Source: Bradyrhizobium hereditatis (GTDB taxonomy: Bacteria > Pseudomonadota > Alphaproteobacteria > Rhizobiales > Xanthobacteraceae). From it: a stretch of 64,000 nt of DNA. Shown here one piece after another: positions 8,807-17,290 of this stretch. The DNA is taken from the NCBI RefSeq assembly GCF_020329435.1, contig NZ_JAGKJK010000024.1:18945-82944 (forward strand). The letters run 5' to 3'. A program made the position numbers and the translations under genes. Each line of letters starts with the position of its first letter. The first letter of the stretch is position 1. The notes under the pieces are model-generated. The model saw nothing but the letters and a program-made list of their open reading frames with translations, ran no database searches and was not told the origin of the DNA.

Positions 8807-9946
8807 ATGGCACTCGTCCTCACCGAAGAACAATCCATGCTGCGCGACAGCGCGCGCGGCCTCATCAGCGACAAGGCGCCGGTGTCGCATCTGCGTCACC
8901 TGCGAGACAGCAAGGACGAAACGGGATTCTCCCGCGATCTCTGGAAAGCATTCGCCGAGATGGGCTTTTCCGGCCTTCTGGTGCCGGAGAATTTCGGCGG
9001 CAGCGGACTTGGTTATGTCGAGGCCGGTGTGGTGATGGAGGAAATTGGTCGCACCTTGATGCCGTCGCCATTTCTTTCGACTGCGGTGCTCGCTGCGTCG
9101 GCGCTTTCACGCGGCGGCAGCGAGGCACAGAAATCGGCGCATCTGCCGAAAATTGCGGACGGCTCGCTGCTAGCGGCGCTCGCGATCGATGAAGGGACAA
9201 AGCATCGCCCGCTGCAGACCAAGTTGCAGGCCGTCCGCTCCGGCAACGGCTTCAAGCTGAACGGCGCCAAGGCGCTCGTGGTCGATGGCCATACTGCCGA
9301 TCTTCTGATCGTTGCCGGCCGTACCGGCGGCGCGCCCGGCGAACGCAACGGGCTGACGCTCTTCCTGGTCGATCCCAAGTCCAAGGGTGTGGCGATTGAA
9401 CGCACGGTGATGGTCGACGCGCATAACGCCGCACGAATCGAGTTCAGCAATGTCGAGGTCAATGCCGATCAGGTGCTCGGCGAGGTCGATCAGGGCGGTG
9501 CGCTACTCGACGGCCTCCTCAATATCGGCCGCGGCGCGGTCGCCTCAGAAATGGTGGGCTTGAGCGAGGAGGTGTTCGGCCGCACCGTGACCTATCTGAA
9601 GGAACGCAAGCAGTTCGGCAAATTGATCGGCGAATTCCAGGCGCTGCAGCACCGCGCAGCCCAGCTCTACATCGATATCGAGATCACCCGCGCGGCCGTC
9701 CTGAAGGCGCTGCAAACCCTCGACGGCGACTTCGATCACGCCGGCGCCGCAGTGGCGGTCGCCAAGGCGCGCGCCGGCACCACGGCGACGCTGGCGGTGC
9801 AGGAAGGCGTGCAGATGCATGGCGGCATGGGCATGACCGACCAGTTCGACATCGGCTTCTTCATGAAGCGCGCACGCGTGTGTCAGGAATCGTTCGGGGA
9901 TAGCAATTACCACGCCGACCAGTTGGCGCGGATGAAGAATTACTGA
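8807..9946 (+). CDS. Acyl-CoA dehydrogenase (subunit 2 of a pair)
   Basis: A 379-residue acyl-CoA dehydrogenase-like protein: N-terminal helical domain (LTEEQSMLRDSARGLI), a central beta domain with a divergent LAIDEGTKHRP segment where classical enzymes have the PGSD signature, and a C-terminal domain with RKQFGKLIGEFQALQHR and VQMHGGMGMTDQFDIGFFMKRA. The IEGGTSE segment of its partner at 7470 is missing here. Complementary loss of motifs is typical of heteromeric acyl-CoA dehydrogenases, in which each subunit supplies part of the FAD/catalytic site. The two genes are probably one operon interrupted by a repeat. Confidence 0.85.
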   Translation: MALVLTEEQSMLRDSARGLISDKAPVSHLRHLRDSKDETGFSRDLWKAFAEMGFSGLLVPENFGGSGLGYVEAGVVMEEIGRTLMPSPFLSTAVLAASALSRGGSEAQKSAHLPKIADGSLLAALAIDEGTKHRPLQTKLQAVRSGNGFKLNGAKALVVDGHTADLLIVAGRTGGAPGERNGLTLFLVDPKSKGVAIERTVMVDAHNAARIEFSNVEVNADQVLGEVDQGGALLDGLLNIGRGAVASEMVGLSEEVFGRTVTYLKERKQFGKLIGEFQALQHRAAQLYIDIEITRAAVLKALQTLDGDFDHAGAAVAVAKARAGTTATLAVQEGVQMHGGMGMTDQFDIGFFMKRARVCQESFGDSNYHADQLARMKNY

Positions 9947-9998
9947 CTGTTAAAGCATGATGAAGTTAGGTTTGATTGCGACCAGGAGGAAGGTGCGC

Positions 9999-10120
9999 TC
10001 CCTCTCCCGCCTGCGGGGGAGGGCTGGGGTGGGGGTGTCTCCGCGGGTGATACTGCCTGAGTGGAGAAAGCCCCCACCCGGCGCTTCGCGCCGACCTCCC
10101 CCGCAAGCGGGAGAGGTGAA
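9999..10120. repeat. Palindromic dispersed repeat (family B)
   Basis: The arms CCTCTCCCGCCTGCGGGGGA and CCCCCGCAAGCGGGAGAGG enclose GGGGTGGGGGTG and CCCCCACCC, so the whole unit can fold back on itself. It is the same family as at 26840 and 44145. Confidence 0.75.
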
Positions 10121-10235
10121 GCGCGTCTGCGGCCCAATCGATCTTACCAAAAATCATCATGCTCTAATTCCGGAGTGCACGGAGCGCGCCCCACACACAG
10201 ACGTCATCACTCGCCTTGTGCGCAATTGCGCACTG

Positions 10236-10322
10236 GGCGGGTGATCCAGTACGCCGCGGCTTCTCGTTAGTTACCGGCGTCTCTGGAATACTGGGTCGCC
10301 TGGTCAAGCCGGGCGACGACAG
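10236..10322. repeat. Palindromic dispersed repeat (family D)
   Basis: A short unit with GTGATCCAGTACGCCGCGG and CTGGAATACTGGGTCGCCTG, ending CAAGCCGGGCGACGACAG. It resembles the unit at 30942. Confidence 0.65.
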
Positions 10323-10345
10323 CGGTAAATGCGGAATAGAGGCGT

Positions 10346-11386
10346 CTACCTGATCGGCGGCGCGTACTGGATGCCGCCGTTGCTCCACAGCGAATTCAGC
10401 CCGCGCGGGATCTTCAGTTTCGATCCCTCGCCGACATTCCGGTCGTACATCTCGCCGTAATTGCCGACGTGGCGGATGATGCGGGCGGCCCAGTCCTTGG
10501 GTAGTCCGAGGTCTTCGCCATAGGCGCCTTCGGTGCCGACGAGGCGCATCACGTCGGGCTTCTTCGACTTCAGGGCTTCGTCAATGTTCTTCGAGGTAAT
10601 GCCGAGCTCTTCGGCGTTGATCATCGCATAGAGCGTCCACTTCACGATCATCATCCAGTCATCGTCGCGCTGACGCACCACGGGCGCGAGCGGTTCCTTG
10701 GAGATGACGTCGGGCAGGATGACATGGTCGCTCGGCTGAATCAGGTTCAAGCGGAGCGCGTAGAGCTGGGACACGTCGGCGCTGAAAGTGTCGCACTTGC
10801 CGCCTTCGTAAGCCTTGACCACGTCTTCCAGCTTGGGAAACTTCACTTCCGTATATTTCATGTTGTTGGCGCGGAAATGATCGGCGACGTTGAGCACTGT
10901 CGTCGTGCCGTCCTGCACGCAAACCTTGCTGTTGTTGAGGTCCAGCGCGGAGTCGATGTTGCGCGAGCGCGGCAGCATAAAGCCCTGACCGTCATAATAG
11001 GCGACCGCCGGGAAGTAGAGTGCGTAGTTGCTCTCGCGCGACATGCTCCACGTCGTGTTGCGCGAGAGGATGTCGACCTTGCGGCTCTGCAACTCCTTGA
11101 AGCGTTCATTGGCGTCGAGGGCTACGAATTTCGCCTTCTTGGGATCGTCGAAGATCGCCGCGGCCACCGCGCGACAGAAATCAACGTCAAAGCCGGTCCA
11201 ATCGCCCTTGTCGTCGGGGATCGAGAAGCCGGGCAGGCCCTTGTTGACGCCGCACAGCACTTCGCCGCGGCGGATGGTGCGCTTCAACGTTTTGGTGTCG
11301 TACCGTTCATAGGTGATTGCGGCAGCCGCAACCGCGATTGCGACCGCCAGCCCGATGAGCAGGCCGCCTCGAAATGTCCGTAGCAT
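10346..11386 (-). CDS. Amino-acid ABC transporter substrate-binding protein (AapJ-like), orphan
   Basis: A 346-residue exported binding protein of the polar/general L-amino-acid type (SBP family 3). An N-terminal hydrophobic segment (about residues 8-24) serves as signal or anchor. The mature part begins RRGEVLCGVNKGLPGFS and includes the family segment GFDVDFCRAVAAAIF, two cysteines that could pair, and the late segment LGLPKDWAARIIRHVGNYGEMYDRN characteristic of AapJ/YhdW. No permease or ATPase gene is adjacent, so it must serve a distant transporter or act as a sensor. It lies downstream of an L,D-transpeptidase gene on the same strand. Confidence 0.85.
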   Translation of the reverse strand: MLRTFRGGLLIGLAVAIAVAAAAITYERYDTKTLKRTIRRGEVLCGVNKGLPGFSIPDDKGDWTGFDVDFCRAVAAAIFDDPKKAKFVALDANERFKELQSRKVDILSRNTTWSMSRESNYALYFPAVAYYDGQGFMLPRSRNIDSALDLNNSKVCVQDGTTTVLNVADHFRANNMKYTEVKFPKLEDVVKAYEGGKCDTFSADVSQLYALRLNLIQPSDHVILPDVISKEPLAPVVRQRDDDWMMIVKWTLYAMINAEELGITSKNIDEALKSKKPDVMRLVGTEGAYGEDLGLPKDWAARIIRHVGNYGEMYDRNVGEGSKLKIPRGLNSLWSNGGIQYAPPIR

Positions 11387-11439
11387 TTTTAACTCACCAA
11401 TATTGGAGAATGGAGCGTCTGAAGAGACAGCGGTGGGAA

Positions 11440-12039
11440 TTAGAGTTCAGGCTTCTGCCGGACGATCACCTTGGTGCCGACAGGCACGCGCTCATAGAGA
11501 TCGGTGACGTCGGCATTGACCAGCCGGAAACAGCCTGACGAGACGGCGGTGCCGATCGTATCGGGCCGGTTGGTGCCGTGGATGCGATAGACGGTGGTGC
11601 CGAGATACATCGCGCGGGCGCCGAGCGGATTGCCTGGGCCGCCGGCCATGAAGCGCGGAAGATAAGGCTGACGCGCGATCATTTCCGGCGGTGGCGTCCA
11701 GTCCGGCCATTCCGCCTTGCGGGTGATGTTGAGCATCCCCTGCCACTGGAATCCTTCGCGGCCGACGCCGATCCCATAACGCAGCGCGCGGCCATTGCCC
11801 TGCACCAGATAAAGGTGGCGGTCCTGCGTGGAGATGATGATGGTGCCCGGCGGTTCGTTGGTGCGATAGAGCACCGCGGTCTTCCTGAACTGCGGATCGA
11901 GTTCGACAGATTCGTCGGGAAGCAGGCCCGGCTGATCGCCGACATCGGGCTGGCGCAACTGCGCCTGGCTCTGCGAGGCCGAAAGGATAAGACCGCCGGT
12001 CGCGACCAACATCCAGATCAGGTACCGAAATTTTTTCAT
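11440..12039 (-). CDS. L,D-transpeptidase (YkuD domain)
   Basis: A 199-residue exported enzyme. A signal peptide covers about residues 1-26 (MKKFRYLIWMLVATGGLILS, then ASQSQA). The YkuD catalytic block is complete: IHGTNRPDTIGTAVSSGCFR with the nucleophilic cysteine in SSGC and the upstream histidine. Such enzymes make 3-3 cross-links in peptidoglycan or attach proteins to it, acting in the periplasm. The length fits the single-domain form. It lies downstream of the bd-oxidase operon on the same strand, after 154 bases without a gene. Confidence 0.88.
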   Translation of the reverse strand: MKKFRYLIWMLVATGGLILSASQSQAQLRQPDVGDQPGLLPDESVELDPQFRKTAVLYRTNEPPGTIIISTQDRHLYLVQGNGRALRYGIGVGREGFQWQGMLNITRKAEWPDWTPPPEMIARQPYLPRFMAGGPGNPLGARAMYLGTTVYRIHGTNRPDTIGTAVSSGCFRLVNADVTDLYERVPVGTKVIVRQKPEL

Positions 12040-12193
12040 CGCAGAAATTCTCCTAGCGGCCGATTGGCCAAATCAACGGAACCATCAAATCTCAGGGCTA
12101 GCTTGATGGCAAGTTTAGGGCGAAAGCGAGTTATATCCCACTGAAATATCTTCGATTTCTGAAAGTCGCCATATTCATGGGATTGGGGCCGCC

Positions 12194-12325
12194 TTATTTC
12201 GGCGCGATCCACAGCCGCAGCACAAACGAAATCAGCGCAACGGTGCCGACACCGCCGAGCCACAGCGCGACGAACCACAGCAAACGCCGTGTCAATGGGC
12301 GCTGGCTTGGCTTGATCTCTGTCAA
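12194..12325 (-). CDS. DUF2474 small membrane protein of bd-type oxidase (CydX-like)
   Basis: A 43-residue gene that starts with TTG at 12325, overlapping the cydB stop in the shared bases TTGA. The translation reads (L/M)TEIKPSQRPLTRRLLWFV followed by one transmembrane helix with ALWLGGVG and ending RLWIAPK. The basic N-terminus, single helix and RLWIAPK end are the DUF2474 pattern, which is found downstream of cyanide-insensitive bd oxidase genes. By analogy with CydX it probably stabilises the haem-containing complex. The overlap implies translational coupling to subunit II. Confidence 0.8.
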   Translation of the reverse strand: MTEIKPSQRPLTRRLLWFVALWLGGVGTVALISFVLRLWIAPK

Positions 12326-13332
12326 TGATATCCGCTCTCGGGTTTGACCTTGCCGCGGAATACCCAATAGGCCCAGGCGGTGTAAGCGAGGATCAGCGGG
12401 ATCAGCCCGGCGACGCCGAACAGCATGAAGAGCTGGGCGTTCTCCGGTGCCGCCGCCTGCCAGATCGTGATGCTCTGCGGCACGATATAGGGATACATGC
12501 TGATGCCGAGGCCGGCATAGGAAAGCGCAAACAAGGCGAGCGCCAGGAAGAACGGCTGGTAGTCATATTTCTTGGCGAGGCTGCGCAGCAGCAGCACGGT
12601 GATGGCGGCCACCGCGGCCGGCACCTGCGTGGTCAGGAGGATGTTCGGCCAGGCGAACCAGCGCTGCGTGTACTGCACATGCAGGAACGGCGTCGCCATG
12701 CTGACCGCGCCGATCGCGCCCAGCATCGCCAGCAGGAAGATCCAGCTCAGATGGTAGGCGCGGTCGCGCAATTCCCCTTCCGTCTTCATGACGAGCCATG
12801 TCGCTCCCAGCAGCGAATAGCCGATCACCAGCGACACGCCGGTCAGGATGGTGAACGGCGTCAGCCAGTCCCACCAGCCGCCGGCATAGTGCCGTCCCTC
12901 GACATGCACGCCCTGCAGGATGGCGCCGAGCGCAATGCCTTGCGCCAGCGTCGCAATCAGAGATCCGCCGAAAAAGGCGATGTCCCACCTGTTGCGTGCT
13001 TTCGTTGTGCGCCAGCGGAATTCAAAAGCGACGCCGCGAAACACCAGGCCGAGCAGCATCGCGATCATTGGCGTGTAGAGCGCTGGCATCAGAATGGCAT
13101 AGGCCAGCGGAAACGCGGCCATCAGGCCACCGCCGCCCAGAACGAGCCAGGTCTCATTGCCGTCCCAGACCGGAGCGACGCTGTTCATGATGACGTCGCG
13201 GTCTCTCTTCTCGGGGAAGAGCGGAAACAGGATGCCGAGGCCGAGGTCGAAACCATCCATCACGACATAGACGAATACGGCAAAGGCGATGATGAAGGCC
13301 CAGACGATGGCGAGGTCTACCGCGATGCTCAT
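12322..13332 (-). CDS. cydB: Cytochrome bd-type (cyanide-insensitive) ubiquinol oxidase subunit II
   Basis: A 336-residue protein with about eight or nine transmembrane helices. It has the early motif YVVMDGFDLGLGILFP and the segment PVWDGNETWLVLGGGGLMAAFP (about residues 52-73), both diagnostic for subunit II of bd oxidases. The length (336) matches the short CioB type rather than the roughly 378-residue E. coli CydB. With CydA it forms the quinol oxidase that reduces oxygen to water in the inner membrane without proton pumping. It overlaps cydA by 4 bases and the small DUF2474 gene by 4 bases. Confidence 0.93.
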   Translation of the reverse strand: MSIAVDLAIVWAFIIAFAVFVYVVMDGFDLGLGILFPLFPEKRDRDVIMNSVAPVWDGNETWLVLGGGGLMAAFPLAYAILMPALYTPMIAMLLGLVFRGVAFEFRWRTTKARNRWDIAFFGGSLIATLAQGIALGAILQGVHVEGRHYAGGWWDWLTPFTILTGVSLVIGYSLLGATWLVMKTEGELRDRAYHLSWIFLLAMLGAIGAVSMATPFLHVQYTQRWFAWPNILLTTQVPAAVAAITVLLLRSLAKKYDYQPFFLALALFALSYAGLGISMYPYIVPQSITIWQAAAPENAQLFMLFGVAGLIPLILAYTAWAYWVFRGKVKPESGYH

Positions 13333-14726
13333 GAGGCTGCCCCCTGACTGGCGGGAGTGATGCCTGCCGTGCGGATCGGCGCCTCTTTCGGCGGCCCTTC
13401 TTCGCCCGGATGCGGCGGTGCCGCCATCAGGCGCAGCAGATAGATCACGCCGGCCGCGAAAACGATGAAATAGACGATGATGAAGGCGACCAGCGAGGAG
13501 GCAACCGCGGGCGCTGCGAGCGGCGAGGCCGAGTCAACCGTGCGCAACAATCCGTACACGGTGTAAGGCTGGCGCCCAACCTCGGTAGTGATCCAGCCGG
13601 CGAGCACCGCGATGAACCCCGCAGGCGCCATCGCGACCGCGAACATATGCAGCAATCGGGAATCGTAGAGCTTTCCCTGCACGCGCATCAGCAGGCTGAA
13701 CAGGCCGAGCGCCAGCATGAGCAGTCCCATGCCGACCATGATGCGGAACGACCAGAACGTGATGGGGACCGGCGGCCAGTTTTCGCGCGGCACGGTGTCG
13801 AGGCCGGCCATCGGTGCGTCCGGCGAGTGTTTGAGAATGACGGAACCGAGCTTCGGCACTTCGATCGCGTAATCGACCCGGCCGGCTTCCTGGTTGGGCA
13901 GGCCGAACAGGATCAGCGGCGCGCCATGCTGGTGGCTCTGGAAGTGACCTTCCATCGCCATGATCTTCACCGGCTGATGCTCCAGCGTGTTGAGCCCGTG
14001 CTGGTCGCCGGCGATGATCTGGATCGGCGCGACCAAAGTGGCCATCCACATCGCCATCGAGAACATCACGCGCGCGCCCGCGAGATGCCGATCGCGCAAC
14101 AGATGCCACGCGCCGACCGCGCCGACCACCAGCGCCGTGGTCAGGTACGCCGCAAGCACCATGTGCACGAGGCGATAGGGGAACGACGGATTGAAGATCA
14201 CCTTCAGCCAGTCGGCGGCGATGAACTGCCCGTCGGCATTGACGGTGTGGCCGGTCGGCGTCTGCATCCAGGAATTGGCCGAGAGAATCCAGAACGCCGA
14301 AATCAGCGTGCCGATCGCGACCATCAGCGTCGCGAGGAAGTGCAGCCGCGGACCGACGCGTTTGAGGCCGAACAGCATCACGCCGAGGAAGCCGGCTTCG
14401 AGGAAGAACGCCGTCAGCACCTCATAGGCCATCAGCGGGCCGATCACCGGACCGACCTTGTCGGAGAAGGCCGACCAGTTGGTGCCGAACTGATAGGACA
14501 TCACGATGCCCGACACCACACCCATGCCGAAGGCGACGGCAAAGATTTTTAGCCAGTAATTGAACAGGTTGATGAAGACCTCGCGGCCGGTCCACAGCCA
14601 CAGTGCTTCGAGCACCGCGAGGTAACTGGCGAGCCCGATCGAGAAGGCGGGGAATATGATGTGGAACGACATCGTGAAAGCAAACTGCGCTCGGGCCAAT
14701 ACGACCGCATCCCAGCCTTCGAACAT
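13329..14726 (-). CDS. cydA: Cytochrome bd-type (cyanide-insensitive) ubiquinol oxidase subunit I
   Basis: A 465-residue haem-binding subunit. The N-terminal helix carries the haem-ligand histidine (TMSFHIIFPAFSIG, H22). The paired glutamates of MAYEVLTAFFLEAGFLG are present, and the quinol-side GRQPYTVYG replaces the GRQPW of E. coli. The Q-loop is short, which together with the length places it in the cyanide-insensitive CioA group. A GTG lies 9 bases upstream, but the ATG at 14726 has AGGTGG before it and is preferred. It is the first gene of the operon cydA-cydB-DUF2474. An inverted repeat stands about 40 bases upstream. Confidence 0.93.
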   Translation of the reverse strand: MFEGWDAVVLARAQFAFTMSFHIIFPAFSIGLASYLAVLEALWLWTGREVFINLFNYWLKIFAVAFGMGVVSGIVMSYQFGTNWSAFSDKVGPVIGPLMAYEVLTAFFLEAGFLGVMLFGLKRVGPRLHFLATLMVAIGTLISAFWILSANSWMQTPTGHTVNADGQFIAADWLKVIFNPSFPYRLVHMVLAAYLTTALVVGAVGAWHLLRDRHLAGARVMFSMAMWMATLVAPIQIIAGDQHGLNTLEHQPVKIMAMEGHFQSHQHGAPLILFGLPNQEAGRVDYAIEVPKLGSVILKHSPDAPMAGLDTVPRENWPPVPITFWSFRIMVGMGLLMLALGLFSLLMRVQGKLYDSRLLHMFAVAMAPAGFIAVLAGWITTEVGRQPYTVYGLLRTVDSASPLAAPAVASSLVAFIIVYFIVFAAGVIYLLRLMAAPPHPGEEGPPKEAPIRTAGITPASQGAAS

Positions 14727-14764
14727 CGGCACCACCTGTCGCAGTTTCGCCGGACGCGAGATCC

Positions 14765-14791
14765 TTCGAAAACGGAACTACAGTTTTCGAA
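14765..14791 (-). promoter_or_regulatory. Inverted repeat upstream of cydA
   Basis: Perfect 9-base arms TTCGAAAAC / GTTTTCGAA are separated by 9 bases, 39 to 65 bases upstream of the cydA ATG. It is a likely operator, or a hairpin in the leader. No regulator gene adjoins the operon. Confidence 0.5.
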
Positions 14792-14874
14792 AATTGCCTC
14801 CGAACCACGCGTCTATCTTAACACGCCCGATGCGACGATTATACCTGCGAGCCGTGCGGAACAGGCCTGCAGCG

Positions 14875-15843
14875 CTATCTGCCATCCGGCGGATTCAGTC
14901 CCAGTCGCCGGACGATCTCTGCCCGCACGGCGCGGGTCTGGTCCTTGCCAACTAGCACCGGACTGCGGATCTTCCTCCCGGTGCGGAGCCGGATCGCGAT
15001 TGCGTAGTGGCTGCCCCTCCGGCCGCCGCTTTCGACGTCGATGCGCTCGACATTGTCACCGCCGAACGTACCCGTCTCGATCGTACCCTTCAACGACAGC
15101 CGTTCAAACCTGATGGCGCCGTCGTGGACAATCCAGAATGCACTGGTCCGATAGAGGTATCTGATCAGCAAGAAGGCCATGATCGCGCCGAGCGACCAAA
15201 CTGCGATCCCAAGGGCGGACAATTTGCCGCTCCAGAGCGCATAAATGAATGGAAGGCTAAGCGAACAGCCGAGCAGCAGGACAAGAGCCCTGTACGCCCG
15301 GACGCGTTTGGAGCTGACCGGCTTACCCAATCGTATCCGGGGATTGGCGGCGTCGAGCGGGTTCTCGACTAATTCGGGAGCAGGCAACTGAAGCAGCCAG
15401 GCAACCTGCAAGGTGGTTTTTTGCACCTGGGTGACATCAGGCAGCGGAGGTGAAGTGAGCGTATCTCCCGATTCGGTTTCGATGACGAGGGTGAACTCCA
15501 CTGATTTGCCGATGCTCTTTCGCAGACGCATCCCGGATATTTCGTCATCCCTAATCGATCTTCGATGCAACTTGCCGAATGGACGCTGCTCGCCGATCAG
15601 GATTTCGCCTGGCGTAATGATCCAGACGACGTTGCGATCAAAGAGCGCGGCTACCAGCAGAAGGCACCCGAACAGCAACGCAAACAGGGCGGCGATGCCA
15701 AGCCAATTGCCGTCGGCCAAGTGAGCGAGACCGGGCAAGGCGATCAAACACAAAACTGCGGCAATACCTGCGAGAACGAGCCGCTCGTTGAGCGACGTGC
15801 CCTTGCGTAGTCTGACTTCATTCTCGTTTGCCGCAGCGTCCAT
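14875..15843 (-). CDS. Membrane protein with two tandem TM-pair plus PH-like repeats (unknown function)
   Basis: A 322-residue protein from the ATG at 15843 (a TTG four codons earlier is the alternative). It appears internally duplicated. Each half has two hydrophobic helices followed by a soluble beta-rich segment: first half helices about residues 22-42 and 48-68, then NVVWIITPGEILIGEQRPFG; second half helices about 184-204 and 207-229, then SAFWIVHDGAIRFERLSLKG. The soluble parts resemble bacterial PH-like domains, but I cannot assign a family with certainty. It faces the same way as the bd-oxidase operon, 149 bases upstream. The function is unknown. Confidence 0.7.
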   Translation of the reverse strand: MDAAANENEVRLRKGTSLNERLVLAGIAAVLCLIALPGLAHLADGNWLGIAALFALLFGCLLLVAALFDRNVVWIITPGEILIGEQRPFGKLHRRSIRDDEISGMRLRKSIGKSVEFTLVIETESGDTLTSPPLPDVTQVQKTTLQVAWLLQLPAPELVENPLDAANPRIRLGKPVSSKRVRAYRALVLLLGCSLSLPFIYALWSGKLSALGIAVWSLGAIMAFLLIRYLYRTSAFWIVHDGAIRFERLSLKGTIETGTFGGDNVERIDVESGGRRGSHYAIAIRLRTGRKIRSPVLVGKDQTRAVRAEIVRRLGLNPPDGR

Positions 15844-16069
15844 CGCCGGCGGCAAGCATCACGACTGGCCTTGTCACGTCAAGCGGCAACACGAGGTGGA
15901 TGAAACACGATTGCGCCAGCCAGGCACGATCGAACTTCGGTCAGACCTCAGTCTTTTCCGTGTCGCAAAGGAATCGGAGTCCAAGAACAGAGCGACCCGG
16001 CTGGGGGGCATCCCGGCCGGGTCGTTGGAGGTGCTTGGAGGTCCTAGTACTTGGAAGGTGAGAGGAAGT
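15844..16069. other. Intergenic region, nothing recognised
   Basis: No gene, repeat or clear operator was seen in this stretch between the duplicated membrane protein and the small secreted protein. Confidence 0.5.
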
Positions 16070-16270
16070 TCAGCGGGGGGTCTCGCTGTCGTAGGAGATC
16101 ACACAGACCTCCTTGGGACTCTTGGTGCCGCAATCGACCACCTGTTCACGCACAAACGACGAACCCGTGTCACGCGGGGCGCGGGGCTGGACGTTCTGGG
16201 CCGACAGGGTGGCCAGGGTTGCGACGGCGCCGAGCGGGACGATGAAAAAACGGAAGGACGGCTTCAGCAC
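16070..16270 (-). CDS. Small secreted protein with two cysteines
   Basis: A 66-residue protein that starts with GTG, six bases after an AGGAG ribosome site, which is why I accept it. The first 25 residues form a signal peptide (basic start, hydrophobic core FFIVPLGAVATLATL, then SAQ). The mature part is short, with cysteines at 47 and 56 (VDCGTKSPKEVCVISYDS), and could form one disulfide. I recognise no family. It lies downstream of an ECF sigma gene on the same strand (173 bases), and its upstream region shares a short sequence with that of the sigma gene, so it may belong to the sigma regulon. Confidence 0.6.
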   Translation of the reverse strand: MLKPSFRFFIVPLGAVATLATLSAQNVQPRAPRDTGSSFVREQVVDCGTKSPKEVCVISYDSETPR

Positions 16271-16443
16271 GTTCGCTCTCCTGTTCGGCGTTGGCGTTGC
16301 GTTGGTTGCAGGTATAGGGGGTGAGTTTTTCCGGGTGATGTCGCCAATTGTTTCATTTGTTTCGTCGGAGGTAATCCTTGTCCGTCGAAACCGACCCGTT
16401 TTTCAACCCCGACGCCTGTTTAATTAATTGAAATTGTTAGGGT

Positions 16444-17055
16444 TTATGCAGCGAGGCTGTCCACGCCGGCGCCCTTAAGCAATTCAGCCAATTGTTTGCG
16501 GGCGTAGAACATCCGCGTCTTCACTGTGCTCTGGGGAATCCCGATGATCGCGCCGGCCTCTTCCACCGACTTCTCGTGGTAGTAGACCAGGTTGATGATC
16601 TCGCGATGCGCCGGCGACAGCTTGGCGACGCAGGCACGCAGGATCGCACTGGTGTTGCTGCGGTCGAGCGAAGCTTCCGGCGTGTCGGCCTCGTCAGCGA
16701 TTTCCAGCACGTCTTCCTGTTCGATGTCCTCATGCTTGCGCTGGCGCAGCGCGGTCAGCGCCTTGAAGCGGGCGATCGACAGCAGCCAGGTCGAAACCTG
16801 CGAGCGGCCCTCGAACTGCGCAGCCGTGCGCCACACGTCGAGGAAAACCTGGCTGACGAGATCTTCCGCCATCGTGGTGTCGCGCACCATGCGCAGCACG
16901 AAGCGGTAAACCCGGACGTTATGACGGGAGTAAAGCACGTGCATGGCCGTACGGTCGCCCTTGGCGATGCTCACCAGCAGCATTTCGTCTGATGTCGCGC
17001 GGGCGGCGGCGATCGACTCCTTGGCTGCGGCGTTGATGGCGATGACGTTAGACAT
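16444..17055 (-). CDS. ECF-type RNA polymerase sigma factor
   Basis: A 203-residue group IV sigma factor. Region 2 spans about residues 38-105 (LYSRHNVRVYRFVLRMV, then DLVSQVFLDVWRTAAQFEG and STWLLSIARFKALTALRQR). Region 4 spans about residues 140-190 (LSPAHREIINLVYYHEKSVE and IGIPQSTVKTRMFYARKQL). There is no anti-sigma gene on either side, which is unusual for this class. The only same-strand neighbour is a small secreted protein. The upstream region contains a perfect hairpin at 17167-17199 that could be part of its control. Confidence 0.9.
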   Translation of the reverse strand: MSNVIAINAAAKESIAAARATSDEMLLVSIAKGDRTAMHVLYSRHNVRVYRFVLRMVRDTTMAEDLVSQVFLDVWRTAAQFEGRSQVSTWLLSIARFKALTALRQRKHEDIEQEDVLEIADEADTPEASLDRSNTSAILRACVAKLSPAHREIINLVYYHEKSVEEAGAIIGIPQSTVKTRMFYARKQLAELLKGAGVDSLAA

Positions 17056-17166
17056 GACAGGCTCCCACTTCCGACGCCGGGCGGCGTTTTGTTGGGAGAA
17101 TTGTTAATGAGGCTCGGTTTCGGGATGTCTGCTCCACAAGGGGAAAATGGTTTCGTGCAGAAGAGA

Positions 17167-17199
17167 ATTGTTTCGTCGCGAGCCTTGCGACGAAACAAT
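17167..17199. promoter_or_regulatory. Perfect 13-bp hairpin upstream of the ECF sigma gene
   Basis: The arms ATTGTTTCGTCGC and GCGACGAAACAAT pair perfectly around a 7-base loop, 112 bases upstream of the sigma start. The core TTGTTTCGTCG recurs at about 16357-16367, upstream of the small secreted protein. Confidence 0.55.
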
Positions 17200-17290
17200 C
17201 GGGCCAGAAATGCCAATAATTTCAATACGTGGAAAATTGGAAGATTTCAGACGCGAGTTTGTTCCGCGTGCAGGTACGTACAATCTTGTG

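Larger units (their letters stand above)
9947..10345. other. Gene-free gap filled by repeats
   Basis: This 399-base stretch shows no credible gene on either strand. It contains two dispersed repeats of different families (9999-10120 and 10236-10322) and a small inverted pair around GCATGATGA / TCATCATGC. It separates the acyl-CoA dehydrogenase gene from the convergent amino-acid-binding-protein gene. Confidence 0.7.

Noticed and set aside
10346..11386. Orphan amino-acid binding protein as part of a transporter operon
   Set aside because: The only same-strand neighbours are an L,D-transpeptidase and the bd-oxidase genes; no permease or ATPase is within reach.
12325..14552. Long open frames on the + strand opposite cydA and cydB (340 and 380 codons)
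   Set aside because: They are rich in Arg, Gln, His and Asp with no hydrophobic core or domain pattern, and lie opposite clearly recognised oxidase genes. This is the usual shadow effect of high GC third positions.
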